A stretch of 64,000 nucleotides of DNA. It comes from Amblyornis subalaris. Its lineage: Eukaryota > Chordata > Aves > Passeriformes > Ptilonorhynchidae. Numbering within the stretch: position 1 is the first letter of the stretch; every line of letters begins with the position of its first letter. The stretch lies in NCBI GenBank assembly GCA_018881555.1, contig JACAXG010000112.1, positions 806,001-870,000 on the forward strand. The letters are read 5' to 3'. A model generated the notes under the pieces. That model did not search any database, had not been told where the DNA came from, and saw only the letters and a program-made list of their open reading frames with translations. Shown here in pieces: positions 61,079 through 64,000 of this stretch. The position numbers and the translations under genes were made by a program.

Positions 61079-64000
61079 TATAAAATACACATTATATATA
61101 ATATGTAATATTATATATAATTTTTTTGCATTTAATTTGAACCTCCTAATGTCACTGAAAGCATTGCAAGAGTTCACATGAGTTCCACTCTCTCACGCAG
61201 ATATAGACAGCTCCCTGCTCATCCTGTTGATTGCTTCCCATGCTNATTTATAGAATGTAACTCTTCTCAGGCAGTGTGTTGAAATCCCATGTGCCCAGTT
61301 GAGGCTTGTTATTCTGCTGGAGAAAAAAAAAATGTGCTTCCAGGGTAAAAAACCTGCAGCTTCTAGCCGCCTTCTAGTTTTGGGCCTAATTTCCTTTTGC
61401 ATATTTGGTCATAATGTCCAGTCGTATGGTATTGCCATTGCTAGTAACAGGTCATAAACTTGGTACTTCACTTGCCAGGGCTGCTCTGTCTGAATTTTTC
61501 TTTATCTCCAGCTTTGTGTTACAACAGTTTTATACATATAGTAGCAACAAACAACCAAAATCACACAGACTGAGGTATTTACAGCTCTAATACAATGATG
61601 TAGTACAGAGAAATTCACATCTCATACATTCTCAAAGACTGAGAAGTGGAGACTCAGGGCAGGGGGCAGAGNAGCTCAGGCATAGGGTGGTGGTAAGAGA
61701 TGAGGCACAGGCTTGGCACTGGAGATGCCACACCTATAGACAACTCACCCACTGTCAGTTACAGAAATGAAGATCTGGAGATGGACAAAACTGGGTTTTG
61801 GGGTAATGAACAGAACAAAAAACTAGTATCTAACATATACATAAAGGGCACCATATATAGTAAACTGAGATGTAACATGACACTGCAGACCAATGAGGAA
61901 AGAGAAAGGTGTAGAAGCTCATNCATACAAACTACCACAACTGGATACTGAAGGAGAAAGGAAAAGCTCTGAACATCATATTCTTTCCAGCAGAGGACTC
62001 CAGAGGCTGACAGAGTTTTGCCTGCAAGTGTATATAGAAGCAGAGTACTTCCTTCAAAAGTATCTGGCCAAGTACCTATAAACAATATAACAAGGGATAA
62101 TAAGAAAGGGAGGAAGCCATAAAACCTGAGTTGCATTTTCAATTGTCTTATGAGTATTATTTTTCAAAAAAATAAACCATTTTTTTCTCTTTAATAACTG
62201 GATCTAGACTAATGGTGGTTCTTGAACTAGACTTTTCAGATTTCCAGTAGGGAAACAACAACCTTTTGGCTTTACTTTTACAAATATCTGTATTTTGCTT
62301 CCTCTTTGCCCATATAACAATATTTTGAGCATGACACTAACTTGTTTTTAGTTATTCTTTCCCATAAAGAGTTTGTTCCCACAGAGGAAGATTGATTTCA
62401 ATTTACTTATTTATGCCCCGATTAGTCCCACTGAACTTGAGGCATTTAGCTAATACATCTGAATAATGGTATACTCCATCAAGTGCTGCTTGTATCAGTG
62501 NAGAGACACTGGCATGCCCAGAGGACAAATCTGCTCTTTGTGGCACTGCACAAGGAAAGTTGTTCACTTTATGAAAATTAGAGAGAAAAAATGGGACTGA
62601 TTCCTAACGTAAGAAGTTAAAAGAAGTACCAAGTCAGGCAGAATGAATCTACCCTTGAATATATAAACCTTTTCTAAGGANGAACATAAGAATTACTGTG
62701 ATTTAAAACCCTTTTCTGTTATCAATTAATAAATCCTTGCATGACGGCACAACACATATACAACATATAAAAGGGAAAACTTTTTACTACAAAGGGGCAG
62801 CAGAAGTATAAGTGAAATAACAAACAGGATTCATAAACCTTTTTCACTGTGCTATAAGTGCAGATCATATGCCAAATCAGTGAATGCAGAANGATATCAG
62901 AAATTAATTTCACTATAAGTAGAAAACTTCATTGTCCAATGACAGGCAGTAGTGCAAATTGTATGAAGTGGAATTGAAGTTCTGCAATAGCAGGCTATGT
63001 TGAATTACCATTATTCTACTTAGCAGAAGACAAGGAAGATATATACTAGAATGGAAGAAAATAGAAAGGACATGAAAGNATTATCTGGCAGAAAAAGTTT
63101 TTTCTGAAAAGGAAACATCAATAAATATTGAGTAGTTTTTCCTGCTTTTTGTTATCTTTGCAATTTTTTCCTGCTTCTCCATCTAATGAAGATAATAAAG
63201 AGACTTTTAGATGTCTGCAGTTCATAATGAATGGGCTTTGGACCTGCAGATAACAGATAATTCAGAAGTTAGTCATTATGCAAAGGTCCCCTCCCAAACA
63301 GAGAGGAACCCATTAGAAGCCTAAAATTCTTGAGTGTCAACATTTCACGCTGTGTTCAGCCTTGTCCAGACCCTCCACAGAGACTGTATNTATCACAAGG
63401 TGTTTCTTTCAGCCTGTGAGCTGAAGAGCTAGGGAGAGGTGTAATCCTCTTCCTCACCTTTTCTGTTGCATTCTGTAATGGCAGATATCACCAACAGATG
63501 GAATATTATGAATTTTTTATGGTAAAAAGTTCAACAGTTATAATAAAATACATGAACCGGAGTATCTAGAGAGTAATAATCTATATTTTGCATTCTTAGC
63601 CTCCAGAAACGTATTTTTTAATTAATGCATCTGAAAGACATTTATTGCTTTGTCTACAAATGATAGTAAAGAAAAATATTCGTCAAAANAGCACGTTCTA
63701 TCTAATTTTTAAAGAATTCCATGTTTTCATTTAGATAGGTTTAAAATAAAAGACTTTTTGAGCAAATGGAAGTTTCTAAGTGCCAAATGCTGAAGAAGTG
63801 AGTTGGTAAAGTCTCTTAGGTTCATATTTAACATAAGGACATTATTTTCTAAATTTAAACATCTTCAGTATTGATCACTTCTGGTTTTGTGCCTTTTTTG
63901 AAAGATAAAAAAGGTCTTTAATATTCTCTTTCTTCAGTACATAAAAGTCTACCATATGTGGAGCAACGGAGAACAAAAGGGCTCAAAAGTCATAGGCTCA
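61079..64000. other. AT-rich intergenic DNA, no gene seen
   Basis: Starts with an AT-alternating stretch (61079-61125). Opposed frames of 83 and 127 codons at 61700-62142 overlap on opposite strands and show no recognised domain; the minus one is leucine-rich and hydrophobic but unsupported. No repeat family was identified. Confidence 0.55.

Noticed and set aside
61759..62142. 127-codon hydrophobic minus-strand frame
   Set aside because: No recognisable family, an ambiguous base inside, and an overlapping plus-strand frame; leucine/serine-rich composition is expected from CT-rich complement strands.

Overview
This window looks like an intergenic stretch (gene desert) of a bird genome. The evidence is direct. 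There are at least ten CR1 non-LTR retrotransposon fragments, several with the avian CR1 3' tail (a conserved gatgatct...tcccttccaac block followed by short atgattct-type repeats). There are also eight LTR-type insertions, at least two of them recognisable avian ERVL LTRs. The base composition is AT-rich and broken only by these repeats. A songbird is my best guess from the LTR families, but I cannot prove the order from sequence alone. Scattered single Ns and one 250-base N run (19480-19729) show a draft assembly.

No protein-coding gene, tRNA, rRNA or CRISPR could be supported. Every long open frame either lies in a repeat (the frames in the ERVL LTRs at 9.0-9.7 kb and 51.1-51.7 kb are examples) or is a short chance frame in AT-rich DNA.

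Layout: 1-6.3 kb is AT-rich apparently unique DNA. 6.34-8.57 kb is a long, decayed CR1 with a solo LTR nested in its last 100 bases. 8.85-9.92 kb is an ERVL-type LTR. 11.40-11.93 kb is an ERVK-type solo LTR with perfect 6-bp target duplications. 12.8-14.7 kb holds two CR1 pieces. 16.02-16.58 kb is another 6-bp-TSD solo LTR. 19.48-20.24 kb is an assembly gap abutting a ~170-bp-period tandem repeat that carries telomere-like hexamers. 22.9-27.0 kb is a cluster of GC-rich repeat DNA (two large blocks and a possible LTR). 28.59-29.03 kb is a third 6-bp-TSD solo LTR. 33-42 kb has four CR1 tails and microsatellites. 44.35-44.74 kb is the 3' end of a truncated provirus. 46.60-47.04 kb is an LTR-like insertion with unusual AC...GT termini. 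48.17-53.28 kb is a repeat cluster (two ERVL LTRs, two CR1s, a polypyrimidine tract and a GC-rich block). The rest, to 64 kb, is AT-rich DNA with one striking 154-bp near-perfect palindrome at 60.93-61.08 kb.

Nothing here forms a gene system. The main content is a readable insertion history: five LTR insertions with matching target duplications at both ends (a sixth is imperfect), one nested event that disrupts a CR1, and a few structures (palindrome, telomere-hexamer satellite, AC...GT element, shared GC-rich family) whose class I cannot name.
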